A stretch of 23,492 nucleotides of DNA, taken from Euryarchaeota archaeon UBA40 (GTDB lineage: Archaea; Thermoplasmatota; Poseidoniia; Poseidoniales; Thalassarchaeaceae). How positions within the stretch are numbered: position 1 is the stretch's first letter; each line of letters opens with the position of its first letter. The translations under genes and the position numbers were made by a program. Below the pieces are notes generated by a model. That model worked only from the letters and a program-made list of their open reading frames with translations, did not search any database and was not told the origin of the DNA. Where the stretch lies: assembly GCA_002506875.1 (NCBI GenBank), contig DAYJ01000023.1, positions 1-23,492 of the forward strand, written 5' to 3'. Positions 7,958-14,728 of this stretch are shown here, in pieces.

Positions 7958-8302
7958 TCAAGCCTCCGCATCCTCAACTAACACTAATCGGATGACTTGT
8001 GTGTCAGAGTCATAGTCCAACGTCTGAACAGCCACGAGCATTTCACGGTCGAGGAATGGATCGATGAAGGCAGGTTGCCCTGCACGGAACAGACCCTCAA
8101 GAACCTGATAACCGGCAGTGTCAACCTTCAGAGACAAGGTGTAAACAGCGGATTCCGAACCTTCGTCTCGAAGGTCGTCACCTTCGCCTCCACGAACCAG
8201 TGTTCGTTCGATTCGTCGCTTGATATTGACATGAACGGTACAGTTCTCCAACTGCATCCATTCACCCTCATTGGCGCGGATGAAACAGGAGATGCCAGCC
8301 AT
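7958..8302 (-). CDS. Small beta-rich protein of unknown function in the secretion operon
   Basis: 114-residue soluble protein with no signal peptide or membrane segment. The pattern of alternating short hydrophobic stretches (NCTVHVNIKRRI, VYTLSLKVDTAGYQVLEGLF, VAVQTLDY, VIRLVLVE) suggests a small beta-sandwich or barrel, loosely like phage tail-connector proteins; that likeness is only an impression. I do not recognise the family. The ATG at 8302 is used in preference to a GTG at 8326; neither has a strong SD. It is 57 bases after the Rpap stop, with no obvious TATA element in between, and two bases before the first T2SSF gene. The position makes it a candidate accessory or adaptor part of the secretion machine. 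Confidence 0.65.
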   Translation of the reverse strand: MAGISCFIRANEGEWMQLENCTVHVNIKRRIERTLVRGGEGDDLRDEGSESAVYTLSLKVDTAGYQVLEGLFRAGQPAFIDPFLDREMLVAVQTLDYDSDTQVIRLVLVEDAEA

Positions 8303-8359
8303 TGTAACCCATCCTGAACAGGCCACGTGGGGGCATGAAGGTATCGCCGTGACTTCCTA

Positions 8360-9277
8360 TCAAAGGAGGTTGAAGTAACCGAAGGTCTCCTCTACAATCA
8401 TCGCATCCACATCTCTCAAGTCATCGATGACCTCCTCGGCTGTCAGACGTCCGACGCCTATGTCAAGACAAGAACGGATCAAGGTATCATAGTCAACTGG
8501 CTCACTTGCCGAACCAAGAACTTCAAGCACACATGCCTTGGCCATCGCCTTCGCATCTTCCTCGCTTGTCTCACTCAAGTTAACTACTGGAGGTTGCGCT
8601 GGCGCGGGCTCTGTGGCATCCGCCTCAGGGATTGCCTGCTTGGGTGGAGGTGTTCCTTCACCCATACTAATGGCATGCATGACTGCGAGTTCGTAAGCGG
8701 AAATATCGACATCCCCATAATGTGAACGTGCCCGAATCATGCCATCGATAAGATCTGCCGGGATGTCGGCATTACGGTACGCTGCAGCGTCCGCATCCAA
8801 TTCCTTAGCTCTGCGATGAGCATCAATCCGCCGCATTGTAGAATCCGCGGTTCGGGCGAGCCAGGTATGATAGCGCTTGGAATCAATCTCGCGGAATGCC
8901 TCAACCCTAATGCTGGTGAATACACCGCCATCCTCGGTCTCATAGTGGCGCGAGCGGCCAAGCATCAGCATCAAGAATCTGTCACCGCGTTCAAACTTCG
9001 CAAGAACCTCCTCGGCATCAGCATGAAGTTCGGGATTGAATGGTGCTACATCGAACATATGCAAACCGGATGGATCACGTAGACGACCGCGGTATCCTGG
9101 GCCACTTTCCGTATCCCTTCGCTCCATACTATCGATTACGCCTGCAACGAGCATCCTCGAGGTCTTCGCCCCAAGTTTGGTCACAATGAATGAGGGGTCA
9201 AACTCTCCTTGGCCGATAATCGGAAGAGACGATTGTGAGAACTCTACAGAGAACATACGTAGAGCCGGTTGACGCAT
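8360..9277 (-). CDS. RPA-associated protein (Rpap, archaeal RPA32-like, COG3390 type)
   Basis: Partner of replication protein A in archaea. The N-terminal OB fold starts at MRQPALRMFSVEF, with SRMLVAGVIDSME and YRGRLRDPSGLHMFDVAPF typical of single-stranded-DNA-binding OB strands. A central helical region, a proline-rich linker and a C-terminal winged-helix-like domain (about the last 70 residues, from AKACVLEVLGSASEPVDYDTLI to ETFGYFNLL) follow, as in eukaryotic RPA32. The ATG at 9277 has a strong SD (GGGAGGT, six bases upstream). An ATG at 9292, two bases after the RPA stop, and a TTG at 9313 are alternatives. The direct link to the RPA gene upstream is the usual archaeal rpa-rpap pair. Expected role: ssDNA protection in replication and repair. 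Confidence 0.85.
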   Translation of the reverse strand: MRQPALRMFSVEFSQSSLPIIGQGEFDPSFIVTKLGAKTSRMLVAGVIDSMERRDTESGPGYRGRLRDPSGLHMFDVAPFNPELHADAEEVLAKFERGDRFLMLMLGRSRHYETEDGGVFTSIRVEAFREIDSKRYHTWLARTADSTMRRIDAHRRAKELDADAAAYRNADIPADLIDGMIRARSHYGDVDISAYELAVMHAISMGEGTPPPKQAIPEADATEPAPAQPPVVNLSETSEEDAKAMAKACVLEVLGSASEPVDYDTLIRSCLDIGVGRLTAEEVIDDLRDVDAMIVEETFGYFNLL

Positions 9278-9294
9278 CCTTGAACCTCCCATAC

Positions 9295-10965
9295 TCACAA
9301 TACCACCCCCCAATCAGCACGGACCTTAGCGGCGAGAACTGAAGGATCCGACCCCTCAATTATGGCTGAGTCAGCCATTATCATCACACCTCTGTCATCA
9401 ACGATACCTCGGCCCTTGATTCGCATGCGTTCGCCAAACCATCGCTCTCGAAGACCCTTCAGGAATTCAGCACGCCCTTCGTCCTCTATTCGTTGACGAA
9501 TCTCGTCCATGGTCTCACCAGTTAGAGCCTCGGTAGGTCCACGACCAAGTAGAAGATTAGCAGTTGCAACTCCGTCATCAATTACGAAACGGAAGCGGAG
9601 ATCATCCACACCTTCGACTACATCATGGTCGGCGCAAACACCGTCACGAAGAACACGCCGACATTCAGGACATCGCTGAATAATCCCACAATCATCTCTG
9701 ATGACGAGAATATCTCCCGTGGTAGAGATGCCATCACGTGAACCTCCCTGAGCGAGCTCCCACAGATGAAGTTCGACTACATGTTCAGCCGGGTCAATCT
9801 TCCCCCACGAGGGTTCTCCAAGAGATTCAATCTGAGATGCCTGATCAACAGTGATGTCAGGAGTACCTTGCCATGCGCGAATTCGTGCATCCTTGACCAG
9901 TACGGCTTCACCCGGAACTAAATCAATCGGCTCCCATACAGTCATCTTACAACGACCACTTGGATCTAGGACTCGGACACTCAGAAGACTCTTCTCTTCA
10001 CCCTCACGTGTGAAGGTGCGAGTCTCCATGGATTCAATCTGAACAACGACAGACACATCTCGCATTCCATCACGAATATCTGCAATGGTCATTCGAGAAG
10101 AGGTCTCGAGTTCCGATATCTCAGGGAAAGCAGCATCACGGAATACCTCGATGCTAGTTCGGTCACTGAAGTTCAATTCAGGCGTATCCCGGAAGCGACG
10201 TACAGTTACCCCTTCGAAACGAAGGAGTTCACCAACCTCATGATTGAAGGAGCCCCAGCATAGGAAGCTCATCTGCCCTGTAGAGTCTGCCAGTTTACCA
10301 CGAACAACATCGATTGTCCCGCTGCCATCTCTCTTGGTAATAACATCTGGACGGACTGCAATCACGCGAGCCACGATAGATACCGGGCCCTCCATCGTAG
10401 AGGCAACTGAGAGATCCACTGGCTCAGAAGTAGGCAATGGATTTGCCCCTCCTTCCTGCAATACTACTACACGACTACTCTGATTCACATTCAGGGAGCG
10501 CTTGCCCTTGTACTCGTTTACAGAGACGCCTTCGAGCCGAACAATCGCCCCAGGGCGTAAATTCTCCCCATTATTGCCCCAATCCTTGTAGTCCCAACGA
10601 ACGCTATCCTTACCATCAAACGGTGAATCCTCAATCCAGCCGAATGCAATCTGACGCTCCTCGCCTCGAACCATCTGGGCTCTCGGCGTATAACTGACGA
10701 CACGAACTTCGATTGTAATATCCCGATCATTCGCTCCGAGTTCTTCGAAACTCTTCACGGTGCGGCTAACGGGCGCGGATGCAGGAGTAGGCATCGATAC
10801 CTCTGCATTTGCGGACTTGAAACGGTTCATGATAGACCGTAATGCATCACCTGGTTCAATGCGAAACTGTTCCTCATACTTCTGGAACTCCGCCCTCACC
10901 TCTTCTACATCGGCATCAGGAATCTCATCAGTTACTTGCTTGACAAATGGGTCATAATCGGTCAT
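9295..10965 (-). CDS. Replication protein A, large subunit (multi-OB, zinc-finger)
   Basis: 556-residue archaeal single-stranded-DNA-binding protein. After a short N-terminal helical domain (1-55) and a Pro/Ala linker come three OB folds (about 78-170, 190-275, 295-380), each with the RPA-type ADSTG or LDPSG turn (IEDSPF, KLADSTGQMSFLCWG, VLDPSGRCKMTVWE). The C-terminal domain carries a zinc-ribbon-like set, C-x2-C at 432 and 435, C444 and H447 in RCPECRRVLRDGVCADHD, as in the C-terminal OB fold of RPA70/RPA41. It protects ssDNA in replication, recombination and repair. The ATG at 10965 is preceded by GAGGAGAGGAC. It heads a six-gene minus-strand run that continues into a Tad-like secretion module. 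Confidence 0.9.
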   Translation of the reverse strand: MTDYDPFVKQVTDEIPDADVEEVRAEFQKYEEQFRIEPGDALRSIMNRFKSANAEVSMPTPASAPVSRTVKSFEELGANDRDITIEVRVVSYTPRAQMVRGEERQIAFGWIEDSPFDGKDSVRWDYKDWGNNGENLRPGAIVRLEGVSVNEYKGKRSLNVNQSSRVVVLQEGGANPLPTSEPVDLSVASTMEGPVSIVARVIAVRPDVITKRDGSGTIDVVRGKLADSTGQMSFLCWGSFNHEVGELLRFEGVTVRRFRDTPELNFSDRTSIEVFRDAAFPEISELETSSRMTIADIRDGMRDVSVVVQIESMETRTFTREGEEKSLLSVRVLDPSGRCKMTVWEPIDLVPGEAVLVKDARIRAWQGTPDITVDQASQIESLGEPSWGKIDPAEHVVELHLWELAQGGSRDGISTTGDILVIRDDCGIIQRCPECRRVLRDGVCADHDVVEGVDDLRFRFVIDDGVATANLLLGRGPTEALTGETMDEIRQRIEDEGRAEFLKGLRERWFGERMRIKGRGIVDDRGVMIMADSAIIEGSDPSVLAAKVRADWGVVL

Positions 10966-11008
10966 GTCGTCCTCTCCTCAAGCGAGGATGAACGTCAACA
11001 GCCTCGAA

Positions 11009-11053
11009 CGACGAGCCAGATCCTGTGAAATGCACAGGAGGGATGGCTCGGCG
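11009..11053 (+). other. Strong structured hairpin, K-turn-like, candidate RNA element
   Basis: In the 230-base divergent region between the RPA and hydrolase starts there is a long imperfect inverted repeat. The outer stem pairs CGACGAGCCA (11009-11018) with TGGCTCGGCG (11044-11053), with a single A/G mismatch. An asymmetric internal loop GA (11019-11020) versus GGGA (11040-11043) separates it from a 7-bp inner stem, TCCTGTG (11021-11027) with CACAGGA (11033-11039), closed by AAATG. Opposed GA steps beside bulged purines resemble a kink-turn when read on the plus strand. It may be an L7Ae-bound small RNA or a leader element; no known RNA family was recognised. The rest of this region shows no gene I can support, only a weak TTAAAC element near 11115-11121. 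Confidence 0.45.
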
Positions 11054-11195
11054 CGTGGTTGAGGTAGTCGGAACACCACATCGCCTCCAGTTCTGTGCCC
11101 TCCACGGTGACGGTAGTTAAACACAACCCGTTGCCTTCGAAATGCTCTCAATCGGACCGGTGACCTCTTGATGGTTGAAGGACACGTCTGGCCTG

Positions 11196-12305
11196 ATGAG
11201 GAAGCCGTTCCGGTTCGAAGGCGTCGATGTCGAGGCAGGCACCGCTGTCAGAATACCTGTGCAATTCGGCCTCGATCCGTTAGGACGCCAATTGGAAATT
11301 CCTGTCCATATTCTACACGGATTAGAGGACGGCCCAATCCTCGGCATCACCTCAACAATTCATGGTGATGAACTCAATGGTGTGACAATTATCCGGCACC
11401 TCCTTCACGGAATGGACCTGAACCCTGGCACTGAGGACGATCTTGTCACTCCTGAGACATTATCTGGAACTCTGATAGTAGTCCCAGTATGCAATCCAGA
11501 AGCTGTAATCATCCACTCACGCCGTTCCAGCGATGGTCGGGATCTGAATCGTTGCTTCCCGGGTACAAAGACAGGCACTCATTCATCCCGACTAGCACAC
11601 ACTATATTCCACCGTATTGTGACGCGCTGTGATTACCTAATCGATCTTCACACGGCACCTTCGGAGCGTACAAACGCCCCTCATGTGAGAGCCGATTGTG
11701 ATGACGCGAAAAGCAAGGAGTTAGCCCGTGCTTTTGGTACACCAATAGTACTGCACTCAATTGGTCCCGCCGGATCCCTAAGACGGTGCTCAACCCAAGA
11801 AGGAGTGCATTCAGTCCTACTCGAAGCAGGTACTGCGAATGTATTCGAGGGCGGAGCCATAACTGCAGGTGTTCGAGGTATCATGAATATCCTCGTTCAT
11901 CTGAAAATGATTCAAGGAACTATACGGAAGCCAGATTGGAGATTAATCGTACGGACCTCGCAATGGATTCGGTCTCCGCGGGGCGGCATGCTTCATCCAT
12001 TAATTCAGGTCGGTGAACTGGTTGTCGAGGGGCAACCCATCGCACAGATTAGCAACCCCTTGAGTGGAGAAGTTGAGGAAATACTGAGCCCACTTTGTGG
12101 TGTGGCCGTAGGTCTCGCAACTGCACCCCTTCTCCGAGCAGGGGAGCCTGTGGCAAACATCGCCTCAGTCAACAAGAAACGAATGAGAAAACGGATCAGA
12201 GATTCACCGATGACTGGTTGGAAATTCGAAGATGTCGCTGAGACACTGGAAGATATCGCTGAGGATGCTGACGGACTCCCTATCGATGAACAGCCGGAAG
12301 ACTGA
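11196..12305 (+). CDS. Succinylglutamate desuccinylase/aspartoacylase-family (M14-like) zinc hydrolase
   Basis: Zinc-dependent deacylase of the AstE/AspA branch of the M14 carboxypeptidase fold, which removes acyl groups from amino acids or peptides. The 369-residue protein has zinc ligands H56 and E59 in HGDELNG, the substrate-binding RDLNRCFPG block (115-123), a third zinc ligand H152 in DLHTA (150-154) and the likely catalytic E210 in LLEAGT. The C-terminal region GGMLHPLIQVGELVVEGQPI is the usual barrel-sandwich-like appendage. The exact substrate is unknown; desuccinylation, deacetylation or RimK-related trimming are all possible. The ATG at 11196 matches where homology begins. It has no SD, so it may be read from a short leader or leaderless; a TTG seven codons upstream is the alternative. 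Ten bases separate it from the next gene. Confidence 0.8.
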   Translation: MRKPFRFEGVDVEAGTAVRIPVQFGLDPLGRQLEIPVHILHGLEDGPILGITSTIHGDELNGVTIIRHLLHGMDLNPGTEDDLVTPETLSGTLIVVPVCNPEAVIIHSRRSSDGRDLNRCFPGTKTGTHSSRLAHTIFHRIVTRCDYLIDLHTAPSERTNAPHVRADCDDAKSKELARAFGTPIVLHSIGPAGSLRRCSTQEGVHSVLLEAGTANVFEGGAITAGVRGIMNILVHLKMIQGTIRKPDWRLIVRTSQWIRSPRGGMLHPLIQVGELVVEGQPIAQISNPLSGEVEEILSPLCGVAVGLATAPLLRAGEPVANIASVNKKRMRKRIRDSPMTGWKFEDVAETLEDIAEDADGLPIDEQPED

Positions 12306-12315
12306 GGATTCATCA

Positions 12316-13167
12316 ATGCACCTACCCTACTTCGGATACGGATCCAATCTAAACGAAGATGATTGGAATCGAAATTCAAGAAGAACTGCTTGGCGTAAGA
12401 CGCTCATTCCAATCGAAGGTGCCCACCTATTGGATTATGCGCCAATATACCACTACCATTCTAGCACTCGAAATGGAGGGGCACTGGATGTAATACCGAG
12501 ACGAGGAGCAAGGACTGCAGGGATGCTATTTGAGATACAAGATGGAGAACTCACAACCCTAAACAAAAAGGAAGGATACCCCAATGCCTACCACCATAAT
12601 CGAGTTTTTGTTCAGACAAACAACGGCGACATCATTGAAGCACTCACCTACACCGTCAACGATAACCGTCGCGAAAACAAGTTCGTTCAACCTCCGGATG
12701 ACTATGTTCAAGCAGTCCAGGAGGGGTTAATTCGGTTCGGACTGAATCCAGATGCACAAAATAGCGCTTCCAGAGATGAAAAAGATGCAGGAATTTGTGA
12801 CTGCGTTTTCGTCTATGGCACATTGCGCGAAGGTGAAGAACGAGCACCATTGATGATTGAGAATCGGATTATCCCATGGGATGCAGGAACTGTGCAGGGT
12901 GAATTGAGAGACCTGGGGTTATACCCGGCCCTCATTCAAGGTAATGACTGCGTTCATGGCGAACTGCATCAATACACACAAATTGGTGACGTTCTCGAAC
13001 GGCTAGATAGGATAGAGGGCCATGAGAGCGTTGGAAATCCAGACAACTTGTATGACCGTATCCTAATCGATGTCACGACGGCTTCGGGAATTGTCCAAGC
13101 TTGGACCTACCGTATGTGCGAACAGGCAGGCTCTCAGATTGAATCCGGCGATTGGAAGAGACGATGA
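12316..13167 (+). CDS. Tandem gamma-glutamylcyclotransferase-fold (GGCT/AIG2-like) protein
   Basis: 283-residue protein with two cyclotransferase-fold domains in one chain. Domain 1 (about 4-142) has the substrate loop YFGYGSNL (5-12) and the catalytic Glu in KKEGYPNAY (E86). Domain 2 (about 163-268) has VFVYGTLREGE (164-174) and its own Glu in LDRIEGH (E234). Both keep the YG-x-N/T-L loop and the Glu, so both could be active. The family cyclises gamma-glutamyl amines or peptides to 5-oxoproline; domain 1 resembles GGCT and domain 2 the YtfP/GGACT branch. SD GAGGAT precedes ATG 12316. It lies directly after the M14-type deacylase, and both families act on amide-linked glutamate or aspartate derivatives, suggesting a shared amino-acid salvage path. 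That link is inferred. Confidence 0.82.
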   Translation: MHLPYFGYGSNLNEDDWNRNSRRTAWRKTLIPIEGAHLLDYAPIYHYHSSTRNGGALDVIPRRGARTAGMLFEIQDGELTTLNKKEGYPNAYHHNRVFVQTNNGDIIEALTYTVNDNRRENKFVQPPDDYVQAVQEGLIRFGLNPDAQNSASRDEKDAGICDCVFVYGTLREGEERAPLMIENRIIPWDAGTVQGELRDLGLYPALIQGNDCVHGELHQYTQIGDVLERLDRIEGHESVGNPDNLYDRILIDVTTASGIVQAWTYRMCEQAGSQIESGDWKRR

Positions 13168-13201
13168 ACGACCTTATGCAGTTCAAATCCCAGTGAGGCG
13201 C

Positions 13202-13735
13202 ATGGAGGAGGCACGAATTGGTATCGTGACCGTGTCGGACCGCGCCAGTGAAGGTATCTACGAAGACCTCTCTGGGCCGGAAATCCATCGAATCCTCGAA
13301 GATATATTGATTACAAAATGGGTACCAATCCAACGAATCATACCCGATGAACGAGAGGTGATTGAATCTACACTCATATCTCTATGCGACACTGAAGGAT
13401 GTACCCTTATCGTCACGACTGGAGGCACTGGGCCTTCTCCGCGAGATGTAACGCCTGAAGCGACTGAATCTGTATGTGATAGAATGATGCCCGGATATGG
13501 AGAACTAATGCGATCCATCTCACTTCGCCATGTGCCCACTGCTGTCCTATCTCGTCAAACTGCAGGACTTCGTGGGATCTGCCTCATCGTGAACTTACCA
13601 GGCTCCCCCAAGGCGATCAGCGAGACATTACCTCACCTGTTCGAATCAATTCCCGCATGTATTGATTTGATGGGCGGACCGTTCATCGATACCGATCCAG
13701 AACATGTGGTTGCTTTCCGTCCGAAACACCGTTGA
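13202..13735 (+). CDS. MoaB/MogA-family molybdopterin adenylyltransferase-like protein
   Basis: 177-residue MoCF_biosynth-domain protein. It begins with RIGIVTVSDRAS, contains the pterin/nucleotide-binding motif TGGTGPSPRDVTPEAT (73-88), and ends with IVNLPGSPKA, all diagnostic of MogA/MoaB. The family adenylylates molybdopterin before metal insertion. MogA and MoaB cannot be told apart here, since archaeal MoaB proteins often perform the MogA reaction. No other molybdenum cofactor gene lies in the window. The ATG at 13202 coincides with the start of homology and follows GTGAGG; a longer frame upstream overlaps the preceding gene and lacks family similarity. It sits 34 bases after the tandem GGCT gene and 43 before RNase PH. 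Confidence 0.85.
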   Translation: MEEARIGIVTVSDRASEGIYEDLSGPEIHRILEDILITKWVPIQRIIPDEREVIESTLISLCDTEGCTLIVTTGGTGPSPRDVTPEATESVCDRMMPGYGELMRSISLRHVPTAVLSRQTAGLRGICLIVNLPGSPKAISETLPHLFESIPACIDLMGGPFIDTDPEHVVAFRPKHR

Positions 13736-13778
13736 AGACAGCCAAAGGATTCAACACCGGAGTACCGAAGCGGAACCC

Positions 13779-14594
13779 ATGGCGAAACTGAAGAGTGGAT
13801 TCGAGCCCACCCGTGCACAAGATGAACTACGTGAAATCGAAGTCACACTGGACTTCACCAAGAACGCTCTTGCCTCCGTACTATATCGCCAGGGTGACAC
13901 GATGGTTCTCGCCTGTGTGACTAAAGAGAGATCCTTGCCACGATGGTTTCCTCGCGATGCTACAAAGGGATGGGTTCACGCCGAGTATTCCCTTATGCCT
14001 GCATCCACAGATTCACGTTTTCGCCGAGAACGTAATGGTGCGAAAGGGCGGACTCAGGAAATAGAGCGACTGATTGCACGTTCACTACGCGCGGCTGTCG
14101 ACCTAGAAGCACTGGGGCCGATTGCATTGAACATTGATTGTGATGTCATGAACGCAGATGGTGGCACCCGTTGTGCCTCCATTACTGCTGCAGGTATTGC
14201 ACTTCGACTTGCTATCCGCCGCCTCATTCGTTCCGGTCAGTGCCTACCCGCACATGTACGGGAAGAAGCGAAGGAATCTGGTGAGGATCCGGCCACTCTC
14301 AACGAATCAGAGATGTCTGAACATGAAATGGCCGTAATGCCACATGATCTCGCTGCAATTAGTGTAGGACTCCTCGAAGGCGAGGTCTACGCTGATCTAG
14401 ATTACATGCTCGATAGTAACGCAGATGTCGACATGAATCTCGTGATGACTTCTAACGGACAATTTGTCGAGGTTCAAGGAACTGGCGAGGAAGCTACTTA
14501 TTCGCCAGACGAGTTGAATGCGCTAATCTCTTCTGGAATCACCGCTATGTCTGTCCTTTTCGACCTACAGCAAGCCACGCTTGCCGATGTCTGA
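13779..14594 (+). CDS. rph: Bacterial-type RNase PH
   Basis: 271-residue phosphorolytic 3'-5' exoribonuclease that trims tRNA 3' ends using phosphate. Recognised by GWVHAEYSLMPAST (64-77), the GAKGRTQEIERLIARSLRA block (87-105), the phosphate-binding IDCDVMNADGGTRCASI (119-135, with GGTR at 128-131), and DVDMNLVMTSNGQFVEVQGT (216-235). The early LPRWF (53-57) and the ending match bacterial RNase PH rather than archaeal exosome Rrp41, which has EVHPRH. An extra charged segment (about 161-187, REEAKESGED to EHEMAVM) interrupts the usual sequence before the LAAISVGLL block. The ATG at 13779 lies where family similarity starts; its SD is weak. It ends 56 bases before a tRNA gene on the same strand, which may be co-transcribed. 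Confidence 0.87.
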   Translation: MAKLKSGFEPTRAQDELREIEVTLDFTKNALASVLYRQGDTMVLACVTKERSLPRWFPRDATKGWVHAEYSLMPASTDSRFRRERNGAKGRTQEIERLIARSLRAAVDLEALGPIALNIDCDVMNADGGTRCASITAAGIALRLAIRRLIRSGQCLPAHVREEAKESGEDPATLNESEMSEHEMAVMPHDLAAISVGLLEGEVYADLDYMLDSNADVDMNLVMTSNGQFVEVQGTGEEATYSPDELNALISSGITAMSVLFDLQQATLADV

Positions 14595-14650
14595 ATATGC
14601 ACTGGATCTAACGCAAGCCTTGAAGGGCAATCCGTGGTGGGCGGAACGCT

Positions 14651-14726
14651 GCGACGGTAACTCAGTTGGGAGAGTGCCAGACTGAAGATCTGGAAGTCGC
14701 CGGTTCAAGCCCGGCCCGTCGCACCA
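14651..14726 (+). tRNA. tRNA-Phe (GAA), with encoded CCA
   Basis: Full cloverleaf. Acceptor GCGACGG (14651-14657) pairs with CCGTCGC (14716-14722); D stem ACTC pairs with GAGT; anticodon stem CCAGA pairs with TCTGG around loop CTGAAGA, giving anticodon GAA at 14684-14686. T stem GCCGG/CCGGC closes loop TTCAAGC. Discriminator A is at 14723 and CCA at 14724-14726 is encoded in DNA. There is no intron. No separate box A is obvious, so read-through from RNase PH is possible. The convergent endonuclease IV-like gene ends two bases away. Confidence 0.97.
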
Positions 14727-14728
14727 TC

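Noticed and set aside
11043..11120. 25-codon frame starting at ATG 11043 behind AGGAGGG
   Set aside because: The SD is too close to the ATG, the product has no recognisable features, and the bases are better explained as the 3' arm of the hairpin.
13779..14594. Annotation as archaeal exosome subunit Rrp41
   Set aside because: The N-terminal and C-terminal motifs (LPRWF region, VEVQGT block followed by the bacterial ending) fit RNase PH; no Rrp42 or Rrp4 gene is adjacent as in exosome operons.
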